Made by a program: the position numbers and the translations under genes. A stretch of 64,000 bases of DNA from CALKJU01 sp046349355 (GTDB lineage: Bacteria; Pseudomonadota; Alphaproteobacteria; Geminicoccales; Geminicoccaceae). The stretch covers positions 227,106-291,105 of the forward strand of contig JAXMCM010000019.1 of the NCBI GenBank assembly GCA_046349355.1. Direction: 5' to 3'. Positions 55,504 to 63,958 of this stretch are shown one piece after another (positions within the stretch are counted from its first letter, which is position 1; the number at the start of each line of letters is the position of its first letter). The notes under the pieces were generated by a model. That model ran no database searches and was not told where the DNA came from. It saw only the letters and a program-made list of their open reading frames with translations.

Positions 55504-57219
55504 ATGACCGACGCCGCCACGCTGGCCCGCCGCATCGACCAGGCCATGGGCCGCGAGCCGGCCGACCTCGTCATCCGCAACGCCCGCCTGCTCGACGTCG
55601 CCACCGGCACCCTGCGCGATGCCGCCGACATCGCCGTCTGCGGCGACACCGTCGTCGGCATCCTTGGCTCCTGGCAGGGCCGCCGCGAGATCGACGCCCA
55701 GGGCCGCATCGCCACGCCCGGGCTCATCGACACGCACCTGCACGTCGAGAGCTCGATGGTCACCCCCGCCGAGTTCGAGAAGGGTGTCCTGCCGCGCGGC
55801 ACCACCACCGCCGTCTGCGACCCGCACGAGATCGCCAACGTCACCGGCCTCGCCGGCATCCGCTACTTCCTCGAGGCCGCGACCAGCCTCGCCATGACCC
55901 TGCGGGTCAACCTCAGCTCCTGCGTGCCGGCCACCGAGCTCGAGACCTCCGGTGCCCGCCTCGAGGCCGCCGACCTCGTCCCGCTGCTGGCCCACCCGGC
56001 CGCGCTGGGCCTCGCCGAGGTGATGAACTACCCCGGCGTGCTGGCCAACGACCCCGGCATGCTGGCCAAGCTCGAGGCGTTTGCCCGCTACCACAAGGAC
56101 GGCCACAGCCCGCTGCTGCAGGGCGCCCCGCTCGACGCCTACCTGTCGACCGGCATCGCCACCGACCACGAGTGCACCCGCCCCGACGAGGCCGCCGAGA
56201 AGCTGGCCAAGGGCATGGCCGTGCTGATCCGCGAGGGCTCGGTCGCGAAGAATGTCGAGGCCCTGGCCCCGCTGGTCACCGAGCGGACCTGGATGCGCAC
56301 GGCCTTCTGCACCGACGACCGCAATCCGCTGGAGATCGTCGAGGACGGCCACATCGACTACGCGCTGCGCAAGGCGATCCGCCACGGTGCCGAGCTGATC
56401 CCGGCCTGGCGCGCCGCGACCCTGGGTGCCGCCACCATCTTCGGCCTGACCGACCGCGGCCTCGTCGCCCCCGGCCGCCGCGCCGACATCCTGCTGGTCG
56501 ACGACCTCGCCGAGGTCGCCGTCTCCAGCGTGATCTGTGCCGGGCGCCCGGTGGAGCCTTCGCTGTTCGAGGGCCGCCGCCACCCCGAGCCCGTCGGCTA
56601 CGGCTCGGTGAAACGCGCTCCCGTCACCGCCGACCTCTTCCGCACCCCCGGCAGCGGCCCGACGACGCCCGTCATCGGGGTCATCCCGCACAGCATCATC
56701 ACCGAGCACCTGACCGCCGAGCTGCCCTTCCGCGACGGCCTGCGCCACGCCGATCCCGACCGCTCGCTGCACAAGCTGGCCGTGCTCGAGCGCCACGGCG
56801 TCAATGGCAATGTCGGCCGCGGCTTCGTCCACGGCTTCGGGCCGATGCGCGGCGCCATCGCCACCAGCATCGGCCACGACTGCCACAACCTGATCGTTGT
56901 CGGCGACGACGACGCCGACATGGCACTCGCCGTCAACCGCCTCATCGAGCTGCAGGGCGGCGTTGCCGTCGTCCGCCGCGGCGAGGTCCTGGGCGACCTC
57001 GCTTTGCCCGTGGCCGGCCTGATGAGCGACCGTGGCTTCACCCACGTCCGCGACCGCCTCGTGCCGTTGCGCGCCGCCGCCGCCGCCATCGGCTGCGCCC
57101 TCGACGAGCCGACCCTGCAGCTGGCCTTCCTGCCGCTGCCGGTGATCCCCCACCTCAAGCTCACCGACCGCGGCCTCGTCGCCGCCGACGGCACCGGCCT
57201 GGCGTTCATCGCGGCGTAG
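55504..57219 (+). CDS. ade: Adenine deaminase
   Basis: 571 residues, the usual size for bacterial adenine deaminase (Ade/AdeC), which converts adenine to hypoxanthine and ammonia. The amidohydrolase metal motif is TPGLIDTHLHVESSMVTP, followed by VCDPHEIANVTGLAGI, and a later His/Asp segment reads GIATDHECTRPDEA. The C-terminal domain has NGNVGRGFVHGFG and TSIGHDCHNLIVVG, both typical. It lies 17 bp after the permease, making adenine or a related purine the best candidate ligand for the transporter. Confidence 0.94.
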   Translation: MTDAATLARRIDQAMGREPADLVIRNARLLDVATGTLRDAADIAVCGDTVVGILGSWQGRREIDAQGRIATPGLIDTHLHVESSMVTPAEFEKGVLPRGTTTAVCDPHEIANVTGLAGIRYFLEAATSLAMTLRVNLSSCVPATELETSGARLEAADLVPLLAHPAALGLAEVMNYPGVLANDPGMLAKLEAFARYHKDGHSPLLQGAPLDAYLSTGIATDHECTRPDEAAEKLAKGMAVLIREGSVAKNVEALAPLVTERTWMRTAFCTDDRNPLEIVEDGHIDYALRKAIRHGAELIPAWRAATLGAATIFGLTDRGLVAPGRRADILLVDDLAEVAVSSVICAGRPVEPSLFEGRRHPEPVGYGSVKRAPVTADLFRTPGSGPTTPVIGVIPHSIITEHLTAELPFRDGLRHADPDRSLHKLAVLERHGVNGNVGRGFVHGFGPMRGAIATSIGHDCHNLIVVGDDDADMALAVNRLIELQGGVAVVRRGEVLGDLALPVAGLMSDRGFTHVRDRLVPLRAAAAAIGCALDEPTLQLAFLPLPVIPHLKLTDRGLVAADGTGLAFIAA

Positions 57220-57352
57220 CCGGCGCCGGGAGGTGGGTCCGGGCGTGGGCCGCTGGGGGCCCTCAGCCTGTCCGGCGGCGCTCGACCGTGATAGCGGAAT
57301 GTGCATCCATGAAGCCCGGCCGGCACCGATCCGGCCTGAAGGGAGCAACGCC

Positions 57353-57727
57353 ATGTCGTCCGCATCGCTTCATGGCACGCTGGCCGCGCTGTCGCTCGTC
57401 GTTGCGGCACTGCCGATCCCCGCGGCCGCGGCCCCGCCCGACAATTGCGACAAGTGCTTCGCCATCGTGACGGTCGACGGCACGCTCGCGGCCAAGCGCA
57501 ACATTACCGCGAACTACCGGCACGCGACCGGCACCTACGAGATCGTCTTCCGGTATCCGGTCAACAAATGCGTCGTCACCGCGCAGATCGAAGAGACCAA
57601 CGCCTCGTCCACGATCGGACGGTTCAGCCAGGTCGGCAATCCGGCGAACCGGTCGATCACCATCTACACCATCGCCCCCGATGGCGGGCCTAGGGGCAGC
57701 GGGTTCGGCATCTACGTGCAGTGCTGA
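57353..57727 (+). CDS. Small secreted cysteine-containing protein, hypothetical
   Basis: 124 residues from ATG 57353, with GGGAGC upstream. A Sec signal peptide covers residues 1-27 (ALPIPAAAAPP). The mature part has four Cys (CDKC near the start, NKCVV in the middle and a final C), which could form two disulfides. I do not recognise a family. Codon bias is slightly less GC-rich than the neighbours. Confidence 0.7.
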   Translation: MSSASLHGTLAALSLVVAALPIPAAAAPPDNCDKCFAIVTVDGTLAAKRNITANYRHATGTYEIVFRYPVNKCVVTAQIEETNASSTIGRFSQVGNPANRSITIYTIAPDGGPRGSGFGIYVQC

Positions 57728-57741
57728 CCGTCACGACGGGC

Positions 57742-57769
57742 GCCGCCGGCGGTAGCACCCGCCGGCGGC
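57742..57769. terminator. GC hairpin between convergent genes
   Basis: GCCGCCGGCGG and CCGCCGGCGGC form a perfect 11-bp stem with loop TAGCAC, between the stop at 57727 and the convergent gene ending at 57795. It is probably a bidirectional terminator. There is no T tract. Confidence 0.6.
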
Positions 57770-57794
57770 CTGATCGCTCCCGGGCGCCCGCCCC

Positions 57795-58340
57795 CTACGG
57801 CAGCGTCGCCCGCTTCTTCATCGCCTTGTCGCGGTCCATCTGCAGGCCGAGGTAGAGGCGGTAGGCGCCGCCGGCCTTGGCGTCGAGGCCCGGGAAGCGC
57901 TGCTGGATGGTCTCGCGGTTGCCGGCGCGGGGCGCACCCGGCGCCACGGCGATCTCGCTGGTGAACGGCACCTTGTCGATGATCGCCCCGTCGGCGTCGG
58001 CCACGGCGACGAACCAGGGCACGCTCACCGCACTGCCGGCGAAGGCCGGGCCTGGCTCGACCACCACGTCGATGCCGAGGTTCACCTCGAGGCCGGCCTC
58101 GTCGTAGACGCAGCCGCCGGTGATGTCCTGCAGCGACACCATGTACGCGAGCTCGGCCACCGGCCCGTCGGCGGCACCGCCGCGGTAGACGCTGTCGCTG
58201 TCGAGCCCGTTGATGATGCCGGGCAGCGGGCAGTACTGCCGCGGGCCGAGGTCCTCGTCGCCGCCGCCGCAGCCGGCCAGCAGCAGGGCCCCGCCCAGCC
58301 CGGCCAGCGCCAGCAGGGGACGCCGCGGCCAGCGGCTCAT
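57795..58340 (-). CDS. Predicted lipoprotein, hypothetical
   Basis: 181 residues from ATG 58340. The N-terminus RRPLLALAGLGGALLLAGCGG has a lipobox (LLAGC) with Cys near residue 23. The mature region includes YMVSLQDITGGCVYDEAGL and YRLYLGLQMDRDKAMKKRA, resembling alphaproteobacterial proteins of unknown function. Its start overlaps the stop of the CDGSH gene (ATGA), so the two are co-translated. Confidence 0.8.
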   Translation of the reverse strand: MSRWPRRPLLALAGLGGALLLAGCGGGDEDLGPRQYCPLPGIINGLDSDSVYRGGAADGPVAELAYMVSLQDITGGCVYDEAGLEVNLGIDVVVEPGPAFAGSAVSVPWFVAVADADGAIIDKVPFTSEIAVAPGAPRAGNRETIQQRFPGLDAKAGGAYRLYLGLQMDRDKAMKKRATLP

Positions 58341-58579
58341 GCGAGGCCCTTGTGTGCGCCGTCGCAGAGCGGCTGGCCCTGGGTGTGCTTGCAGCCGCAG
58401 AACCACAGGGGCCCGTCCTTCTCGGCGACATGCTTGACCGGAGTGAAGGCCGTGCCCTTGTGCGAGCCGTCGCAGAATGGTTGAGCGGCGCTCTTGCCGC
58501 AGGCGCACCACCAGTACGCCTTGCCGGCCTCGACGGCGACCTTGTAGGGCGCCTTCTGCGCGATCGTCGGCTCGCTCAT
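58337..58579 (-). CDS. Double CDGSH iron-sulfur domain protein
   Basis: 80 residues from ATG 58579. Two complete CDGSH motifs are present: CACGKSAAQPFCDGSH and CGCKHTQGQPLCDGAH. Each follows C-x-C-x2-(S/T)-x3-P-x-C-D-G-(S/A)-H and should hold a [2Fe-2S] cluster with three Cys and one His. There is no signal peptide. Bacterial tandem-CDGSH proteins are small electron- or cluster-transfer proteins whose partners are mostly unknown. Confidence 0.93.
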   Translation of the reverse strand: MSEPTIAQKAPYKVAVEAGKAYWWCACGKSAAQPFCDGSHKGTAFTPVKHVAEKDGPLWFCGCKHTQGQPLCDGAHKGLA

Positions 58580-58735
58580 CGCAACTGTCTCCCGGCGGCG
58601 CTGCTCCCCGCCCGCGCGGCGTAGCAAGGCGCCGCCCGCCCGGCAAGCGCCACCGGGTCCTGCACCTTGACGCCTTGTCATGAACGGCTCGGGCTGTACT
58701 ATCGCCCCTCGCCGACCTGTCCAGCAGCCTTGACG

Positions 58736-59776
58736 ATGGAGCGTCCCCTGCAGCCCGCCACCCAGCCGCGCGTCAGCTCGACCGACCGCGGCGGCGACTG
58801 CATCGCGGCGCTCGACCTCGGCACGAACAACTGCCGGTTGCTGGTCGCCCGCCCGACCGAGGACGGCTTCGAGGTGGTCGACAGCTTCTCGCGCATCGTC
58901 CGCCTCGGCGAGGGCCTGGCGGCCACCAACTGCCTCAACGACCGGGCCATGCAGCGCACCATCGGGGCGCTGAAGATCTGCGCCAAGATCATGGCCCGGC
59001 ACCGCCTCGCCCGGGTCCGCTGCGTCGCCACCGAGGCCTGCCGCCGCGCCGAGAACGGGGCTGCCTTCATCGCCCGCGTCGAGCGCGCCACCGGGCTCGA
59101 GCTGGAGATCCTCGACAATGACGAGGAGGCCCGGCTCGCCATGCTGGGCTGCCTGCCGCTGGTCGATCCCGACGCCTCGCAGCTGCTGATGGTCGACATC
59201 GGCGGCGGCAGCACCGAGATCATGTGGCTGGACCGCCATGCCGAGGTCGACGGCGCCGAGCCCGGCGACGCCGTCTCGCTGCCCCTGGGCGTCGTCACCC
59301 TCTCCGAGAGCCACGGCTCGCCGCTCGACGAGCGCGGCTACCAGCGCATGGTCGACAGCGTCCGCCGGCGCCTCGAGGCGCACCGCCACGGCCGGCCGCT
59401 GGCCGGCGCCACCGTCCCCGGCATGCAGATGCTGGGCACCTCCGGCACGGTGACGACGCTGGCCGCGGTCCATCTCGGCCTGCCCCGCTACGACCGCCGC
59501 AAGGTCGACGGCATCACCCTGCCCTTCGCCGCCGTGCAGTCGGTCGGCCGGCGCCTGCGCGAGCTCGACGATGCCGGCCGTGCCGCCCATCCCTGCATCG
59601 GCGGCGGCCGTGCCGACCTCGTCGTCGCCGGCTGCGCCATCCTCGACGCCGTCCATTCCTTGTGGCCCGTCGAGCAGCTGCGCGTCGCCGACCGCGGCCT
59701 GCGCGAGGGCATCCTCGGCGCCCTGATGGGCCACACCCTGCACCAGGCGCTGGCCCGCCACGGCCGGACCAACTGA
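58736..59776 (+). CDS. Ppx/GppA phosphatase family protein (exopolyphosphatase-like)
   Basis: 346 residues from ATG 58736. It has the ASKHA-fold motifs: CIAALDLGTNNCRLLVA, LMVDIGGGSTEIMW and MLGTSGTVTTLAAV. DNDEEARLAMLG and VADRGLREGILG are typical of the single-module alphaproteobacterial Ppx/GppA form. The catalytic Glu lies in the VRCVATEACRRAEN segment. It may hydrolyse polyphosphate or pppGpp. It is followed by rlmE 11 bp downstream, a common arrangement in alphaproteobacteria. Confidence 0.93.
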   Translation: MERPLQPATQPRVSSTDRGGDCIAALDLGTNNCRLLVARPTEDGFEVVDSFSRIVRLGEGLAATNCLNDRAMQRTIGALKICAKIMARHRLARVRCVATEACRRAENGAAFIARVERATGLELEILDNDEEARLAMLGCLPLVDPDASQLLMVDIGGGSTEIMWLDRHAEVDGAEPGDAVSLPLGVVTLSESHGSPLDERGYQRMVDSVRRRLEAHRHGRPLAGATVPGMQMLGTSGTVTTLAAVHLGLPRYDRRKVDGITLPFAAVQSVGRRLRELDDAGRAAHPCIGGGRADLVVAGCAILDAVHSLWPVEQLRVADRGLREGILGALMGHTLHQALARHGRTN

Positions 59777-59787
59777 GGCCCAGGGCG

Positions 59788-60474
59788 GTGAAGGCACGCG
59801 TCCGCACCGCCAAGGGCCGCCCGCTGGGCTCGACCCGCTGGCTCGAGCGCCAGCTCAACGATCCCTTCGTGCAGCAGGCGAAGCGCGAGGGCTTTCGCGC
59901 CCGCTCGGTCTACAAGCTGCAGGAGATCGACAAACAGTTCCAGCTGATGAAGCGCGGCACGCGGGTCGTCGACCTGGGTGCCGCTCCCGGCAGCTGGAGC
60001 CAGTATGCCGCCCAGCGCCACTGCCGCGTCGTCGCCGTCGACCTGCTGCCGGTCGAGCCGATCGCCGGGGTCGCCATCGTCGAGGGCGACTTCCTCGACC
60101 CCGCCATCCAGGACCGGCTGGTCGCGCTCGCCGGCGGCCCGGTCGACCTCGTGCTCAGCGACATGGCCGCCTCCTCGACCGGCACCCGCGCCGTCGACCG
60201 GCTGCGCGCCGAGGCCATCGGCGAGGCCGTGGTCGAGTTCGCCAGCCGCCTGCTGGTGCCCGAGGGCGCCTGCCTGATGAAGCTGGTCCGCGGTGCCGAA
60301 TCCGCCATCCAGGCCTGCGCCCGCCCGCATTTCCGCGACCTGCGCCTGCTGCGCCCGGCCGCCACCCGCAGCGACAGCTCCGAGGTCTTCATCCTCGCCC
60401 GCGGCTTCAAGGCCCCGCCCGTCCCGGACACCTCCGCCCCGGACCCGGACCCGGACCCGGTCGAAGGCGCCTAG
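59788..60474 (+). CDS. rlmE: 23S rRNA (uridine-2'-O)-methyltransferase RlmE (RrmJ/FtsJ)
   Basis: 228 residues from GTG 59788. The SAM loop is RVVDLGAAPGSWSQYAA. The K-D-K-E catalytic set is visible: Lys in ARSVYKLQEID, Asp in VLSDMAASSTG, Lys in CLMKLVRGAE and Glu in DSSEVFILA. The canonical SDMAPN reads SDMAAS here. The enzyme methylates U2552 of 23S rRNA. The C-terminal extension is a Pro/Asp repeat of about 20 residues. It forms a pair with the ppx-type gene. Confidence 0.94.
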   Translation: MKARVRTAKGRPLGSTRWLERQLNDPFVQQAKREGFRARSVYKLQEIDKQFQLMKRGTRVVDLGAAPGSWSQYAAQRHCRVVAVDLLPVEPIAGVAIVEGDFLDPAIQDRLVALAGGPVDLVLSDMAASSTGTRAVDRLRAEAIGEAVVEFASRLLVPEGACLMKLVRGAESAIQACARPHFRDLRLLRPAATRSDSSEVFILARGFKAPPVPDTSAPDPDPDPVEGA

Positions 60475-60683
60475 CGCGCCGCCGCCTGCCCCGAGCGGTG
60501 CGTCGGCGCCAGCTCGACCGGCTGCAGCGGCCGCGGCGGCACCGCCTCGTCGGTGCAGGTCGTCACCACCTGCAGCCGCGCCGGCTTCTCGGCCGGCCGC
60601 GTCGACGACCCGCTCGCCTGGGCGGTCCCGGCCGCCAGCAGGGCGGCGAAGGCGACAGCGGCAAGCATCGGCCTGATCGTCAT
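60471..60683 (-). CDS. Small secreted protein, hypothetical
   Basis: 70 residues from ATG 60683, with GGAGACCCAAG upstream. The signal peptide is MTIRPMLAAVAFAALLAAG, ending TAQAS. The mature part is Pro/Arg-rich with a single Cys in VVTTCTDEAV. It overlaps the rlmE stop by 4 bp. The 236-bp region behind it (60684-60919) has no clear gene. I do not recognise the family. Confidence 0.6.
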   Translation of the reverse strand: MTIRPMLAAVAFAALLAAGTAQASGSSTRPAEKPARLQVVTTCTDEAVPPRPLQPVELAPTHRSGQAAAR

Positions 60684-60919
60684 CTTGGGTCTCCGTGCTG
60701 GGGGCGAGGACCTCGCCGACAGCCCGGACGGTGCCGCAGCCGGCGCCGTCACGGTGTGTTGCGGATCACAACCGGGCGCCTCCAAGGCGAAGGGTCCCTT
60801 AGCAAGGACCGGGCGATCCTTGATCCCCGGCCGCGCAAGCCCGCACTTGCCGGGGACAAGCTATCCACCACGGGTTGCGGGTATGCCGGCGGACCGGCGA
60901 AGCCCGTTGTTGGCTGCCT

Positions 60920-63260
60920 TCAGGACTCCGCGAAGCCCGCGGCCAGCAGGCCGCGGCGCAGCCGCTCCGCATAAGCCGTGTCCGAGATCCGGATGTAGGC
61001 CAGCCAGTCGTCGATGGTGAAGGCCGGCTCGAGCGCGTAGACGTCGCGGACGAGGCCGGCCAGGTCGCCCGTCCCGCCGAGCTCGGCCGAGATGGCTGCG
61101 AGCAGCACGTGCGACGGGCGGTGCGCCGGCATCTGCGCGGCCGCCTGCCGGATCAGCGGCAGGGCCTCGGCGTAGCGGCCCTGGAAATAGTAGGCCTTGC
61201 CGAGGAGATAGCGGTAGCGCGGCGGGTGGAGCGGATCCGTCACCATGATCCGCTTCATGTAGGCCTCGGCGTCGGCGGCCCGGCCGCCGTGCGACAGCAG
61301 CAGGCCGTAGCGCCAGTCGACGAGGCCGGGATTGAGCTGCAGCGCCTGGTCGAACAGCACCAGCCCCTCGGTCGGCCCGCTCTGCCAGTTGAGGATCCAG
61401 CCGAGCGTGGCCCGGGCCGTGGCGCTGGTCTCGTCGAGGGCGATGGCCTGGCGCGCATGGTCGCCGGCCCGCCTCAGCGCCTCCGGCGCCTGGAACTCGG
61501 CGCGCAAGGGTCCGCTCGCCAGCGGCTCCAGCCACGTCGATGGTGAAGGCGGCTCTGCAGGACTCGCGAAGCCGGCGGCCAGCAGGCCGCGGCGCAGCCG
61601 CTCCGCGCAGGCCGTGTCCGAGATCCGGATGTAGGCCAGCCAGTCGTCGATGGTGAAGGCGGGCTCGAGCGCGTAGACGTCGCGGACGAGGTCGGCCAGG
61701 TCGCCGTCCCGCCGAGCTCGGCCGAGATCGCCGCGAGCAGCACGTGCGACGGGCGGTGCGCCGGCATCTGCGCGCCGCCTGCCGGATCAGCGGCAGGGCC
61801 TCGGCGTAGCGGCCCTGGAAATAGTAGGCCTTGCCCAGGAGATAGCGGTAGCGCGGCGGGTGGAGCGGATCGGTCACCATGATCCGCTTCATGTAGGCCT
61901 CGGCGTCGGCGGCCCGGCCGCCGTGCGACAGCAGCAGGCCGTAGCGCCAGTCGACGAGGCCGGGATTGAGCTGCAGCGCCTGGTCGAACAGCACCAGCCC
62001 CTCGGTCGGTCCGCTCTGCCAGTTGAGGATCCAGCCGAGCGTCGCCCGGGCCGTGGCGCTGGTCTCGTCCAGCGCGATGGCCTTGCGCGCATGGTCGCCG
62101 GCCCGGCTCAGCGCCTCCGCCGACTGGAACTCGGCGCGCAGGGGTCCGCTCGCCAGCGGCTCGAGCCAGGCCAGCAGGTAGGTGTTGGCGATGCCCTCGA
62201 CGGCGTCGGCATAGCGCGGATCGATCGCCGCGGCCCGCTCGTAGAGCCCGCGCGCGGTGGCGATGTCGCTGCCCCGGTCCGGCGATTCCATGTTCCGCAG
62301 CAGGGCATCGGCCTGCAGGACCAGGTCGTAGGCGGTCATGTCCGGGGCCGGGCTGCGGGCGACGCGGTCGAGCTCGACCTTGGTGATCTGCCGGTCGAGG
62401 ATGCTGGCGATCGTCCCGACCAGCGCGGTCTTGGCGCCGAGGAACCCGTCGTCGCGGCCGGCATACTGGCCGGACCAGACCTGCACGCCGTCGACGGCGT
62501 CGGTCAGCTGCAGCGTCAGCACGATCTCGTCGGCGAGGCGGCGGATGCTGCCGGTCAGCAGGAAGCGCGCCCGCAGCTGCTCGCCGATGGCGGCGACCGG
62601 CTCGGCACTGCCCTTGAACCGCGCCGCCGAGGTCGGCGCCACCACGGCGATCGACCCGAAGCGGGCCAGGGCCAGCGCGATGTCCTCGGTCAGCCCGTCC
62701 GCGAAGTAGCCGTCGCCGGCGGCGCTGTCGGCGCTCGCCAGGGGCAGGATGGCGAGGCGCGGCCTGTCCTGGCTCGCCGGCTCGCCCGAGGACAGCGTGA
62801 AGGCACCCGCCAGCAGGATCAGCAGCGAGAGCAGGCCGAGGAGCGGCAGGCCGAAGGCCGCGGCCGGCCCCCGGCCCTTGCGCCCGCCAGCGGCGTCCGT
62901 CCGCGCCTCGCCGCTGCGGACCTCGGCGACGAACTGGTAGCCGCGGCGCGACACCGTCTTGAGCAGCTTGCGGTCGCCGTCCGACAGGGCGGCGCGGATG
63001 TCGCTGATGCAGCGGGTGAGGGAGTCCTCCGACACCGTCACGTCGGGCCAGATCGCCGCCAGCAGCTCCTCCTTGGGGACGACGCGGCCGGCCGCGCGCA
63101 CGAGGTAGATCAGGACGCTCAGGCTCGTGGGGCGCAGGTCGATCTCGCCGCCCGGCCCGCGCAGCACGCGCCGCGCGGGCAGCAGCTCGAACTCCCCGAA
63201 CAGCAGGCTGTCAGCTCCGGCGTCGGCCACCGCCCCCTCCCCCGGAGACCGGCCTACCAT
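60920..63260 (-). CDS. Winged-helix (OmpR/CadC-type) membrane regulator with TPR domain, tandem internal duplication and frame breaks
   Basis: Read through two breaks it gives about 780 residues. Residues 20-115 form a trans_reg_C winged helix (FGEFELLPARRVLRGPGGE, then KLLKTVSRRGYQFVAEV). A single membrane helix lies at about 135-155. A periplasmic adenylate-cyclase-associated-type domain (DGYFADGLTEDIALALARFG, then ARFLLTGSIRRL) and TPR-like helices follow. The TPR segment is duplicated in tandem. The first copy (61558-62168) has single-base losses near 61787 and 61707. If both are restored the frame runs through the second copy to a stop at 60920. An unduplicated ancestor would be about 570 residues. 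Confidence 0.82.
60921..61534 (-). repeat. Tandem duplication, second copy (3' part of the regulator gene)
   Basis: 614 bp, nearly the same sequence as 61558-62168, in direct orientation. Roughly 20 substitutions over 600 bases separate the copies, so they are diverged rather than identical. This copy has an intact reading frame ending LLAAGFAES-stop. Confidence 0.9.
61558..62168 (-). repeat. Tandem duplication, first copy, with three single-base losses
   Basis: 611 bp aligned with 60921-61534. It lacks three bases relative to the other copy: near 61564 (GCGGAG read as GCGAG), 61707 and 61787. The 23 bp between the copies (61535-61557) repeat a fragment of the unit, the part encoding AFTID. 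Confidence 0.9.
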
Positions 63261-63264
63261 GAAG

Positions 63265-63291
63265 TTTCAGGAGGTTTCAGCCCCTTTTCAG
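63265..63291. promoter_or_regulatory. Three direct TTTCAG repeats between divergent genes
   Basis: TTTCAG occurs at 63265, 63275 and 63286, spaced 10 and 11 bp apart, directly upstream of the winged-helix regulator's start codon and ahead of the divergent gene at 63376. OmpR/PhoB-type winged helices bind such direct repeats, so an autoregulatory site is plausible. Confidence 0.55.
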
Positions 63292-63375
63292 GACTCGCCG
63301 GACCCGTCGCGCCCAGATCGGCACGCCAGGGGCGCATCCCGCCCGGCGGCCACCGCAACCTCGCAGGGACGTCCC

Positions 63376-63849
63376 ATGAAGCTGCCTTCCCGACTGATCG
63401 CCATGGCCTTTGCACTGCTGCTGGCGGTGCAGGCCGCGCCCGTCCGCGCCGACGACCGGGCCGACGCCATCGCCGCCAGCGACGCCTTCTACGCGAGCCT
63501 CGCGGTCCTCGACGACGGCACGGCGATGTCGACCGTCTTCGCGCAGGCGCCCTACATCACCTTCGTCGGGCCGATGACCCGGGACATCGTCGTCGGCTGG
63601 CCGGCCCTGCAGGGCTACTTCGCCAAGGTCAATCAGCGGTTCAAGCGCCGCGAGGCGCGCATTGAGAACCGTGCCCTCCACGTCAGCGGCCCCGTCGCCT
63701 GGGAAGTCGGCCTCGAGGTCGGCGAGTTCGAGCTGCAGGACGGCACGGTCCTGCCGGTCAACTGGGTCGTCACCAACATCTACGAGAAGCAGCCCGACGG
63801 CCGGTGGCTGACGGTATCCCACCACGTGCAGCCCGGCGCACCGCGGTAG
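63376..63849 (+). CDS. Secreted SnoaL/DUF4440-like (NTF2-fold) protein
   Basis: 157 residues from ATG 63376, with CAGGGACG upstream. The signal peptide (residues 1-26) ends at PVRADD. The mature part fits the NTF2-like fold: ADAIAASDAFYASLAVLDDG, FVGPMTRDIVVGWPALQGYF and WVVTNIYEKQPDGRWLTVSHH. DUF4440-type proteins have diverse or unknown activity. It is divergent from the winged-helix regulator and shares the TTTCAG region, so it may be its target. Confidence 0.85.
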   Translation: MKLPSRLIAMAFALLLAVQAAPVRADDRADAIAASDAFYASLAVLDDGTAMSTVFAQAPYITFVGPMTRDIVVGWPALQGYFAKVNQRFKRREARIENRALHVSGPVAWEVGLEVGEFELQDGTVLPVNWVVTNIYEKQPDGRWLTVSHHVQPGAPR

Positions 63850-63863
63850 CCGTCCACACGCCC

Positions 63864-63891
63864 CGGCCGGACCGCGGGACCGGTCCGGCCG
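63864..63891 (+). terminator. GC hairpin after the SnoaL-like gene
   Basis: CGGCCGGACC and GGTCCGGCCG are perfect 10-bp arms around GCGGGACC, 15 bp after the stop at 63849. There is no T tract, as with the other hairpins in this genome. Confidence 0.6.
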
Positions 63892-63937
63892 CGCGACCAG
63901 AAGTGTAGGGCATGCCCCTCCCGCGTGACGGCAGGGA

Positions 63938-63958
63938 CCCCGCGGCGCAACCGCGGGG
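63938..63958. terminator. Second GC hairpin near the window edge
   Basis: CCCCGCGG and CCGCGGGG are perfect 8-bp arms around CGCAA. It may end a minus-strand gene lying beyond the right edge. Nothing else is visible in 63892-64000. Confidence 0.45.

Noticed and set aside
60430..60470. Short tandem GACCCG-type repeat
   Set aside because: It lies in frame inside the 3' end of rlmE and encodes a Pro/Asp tail. It is a coding simple repeat rather than a regulatory element.
60790..60800. AAGGG-T-CCCTT mini-palindrome
   Set aside because: Too short and loopless to be a terminator, with no consistent position relative to a promoter.
61711..61860. Programmed frameshifting as the cause of the breaks in the winged-helix/TPR regulator
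   Set aside because: There is no slippery heptamer with a following pseudoknot. The sister copy of the same repeat has the extra bases, which points to simple base loss in the first copy.
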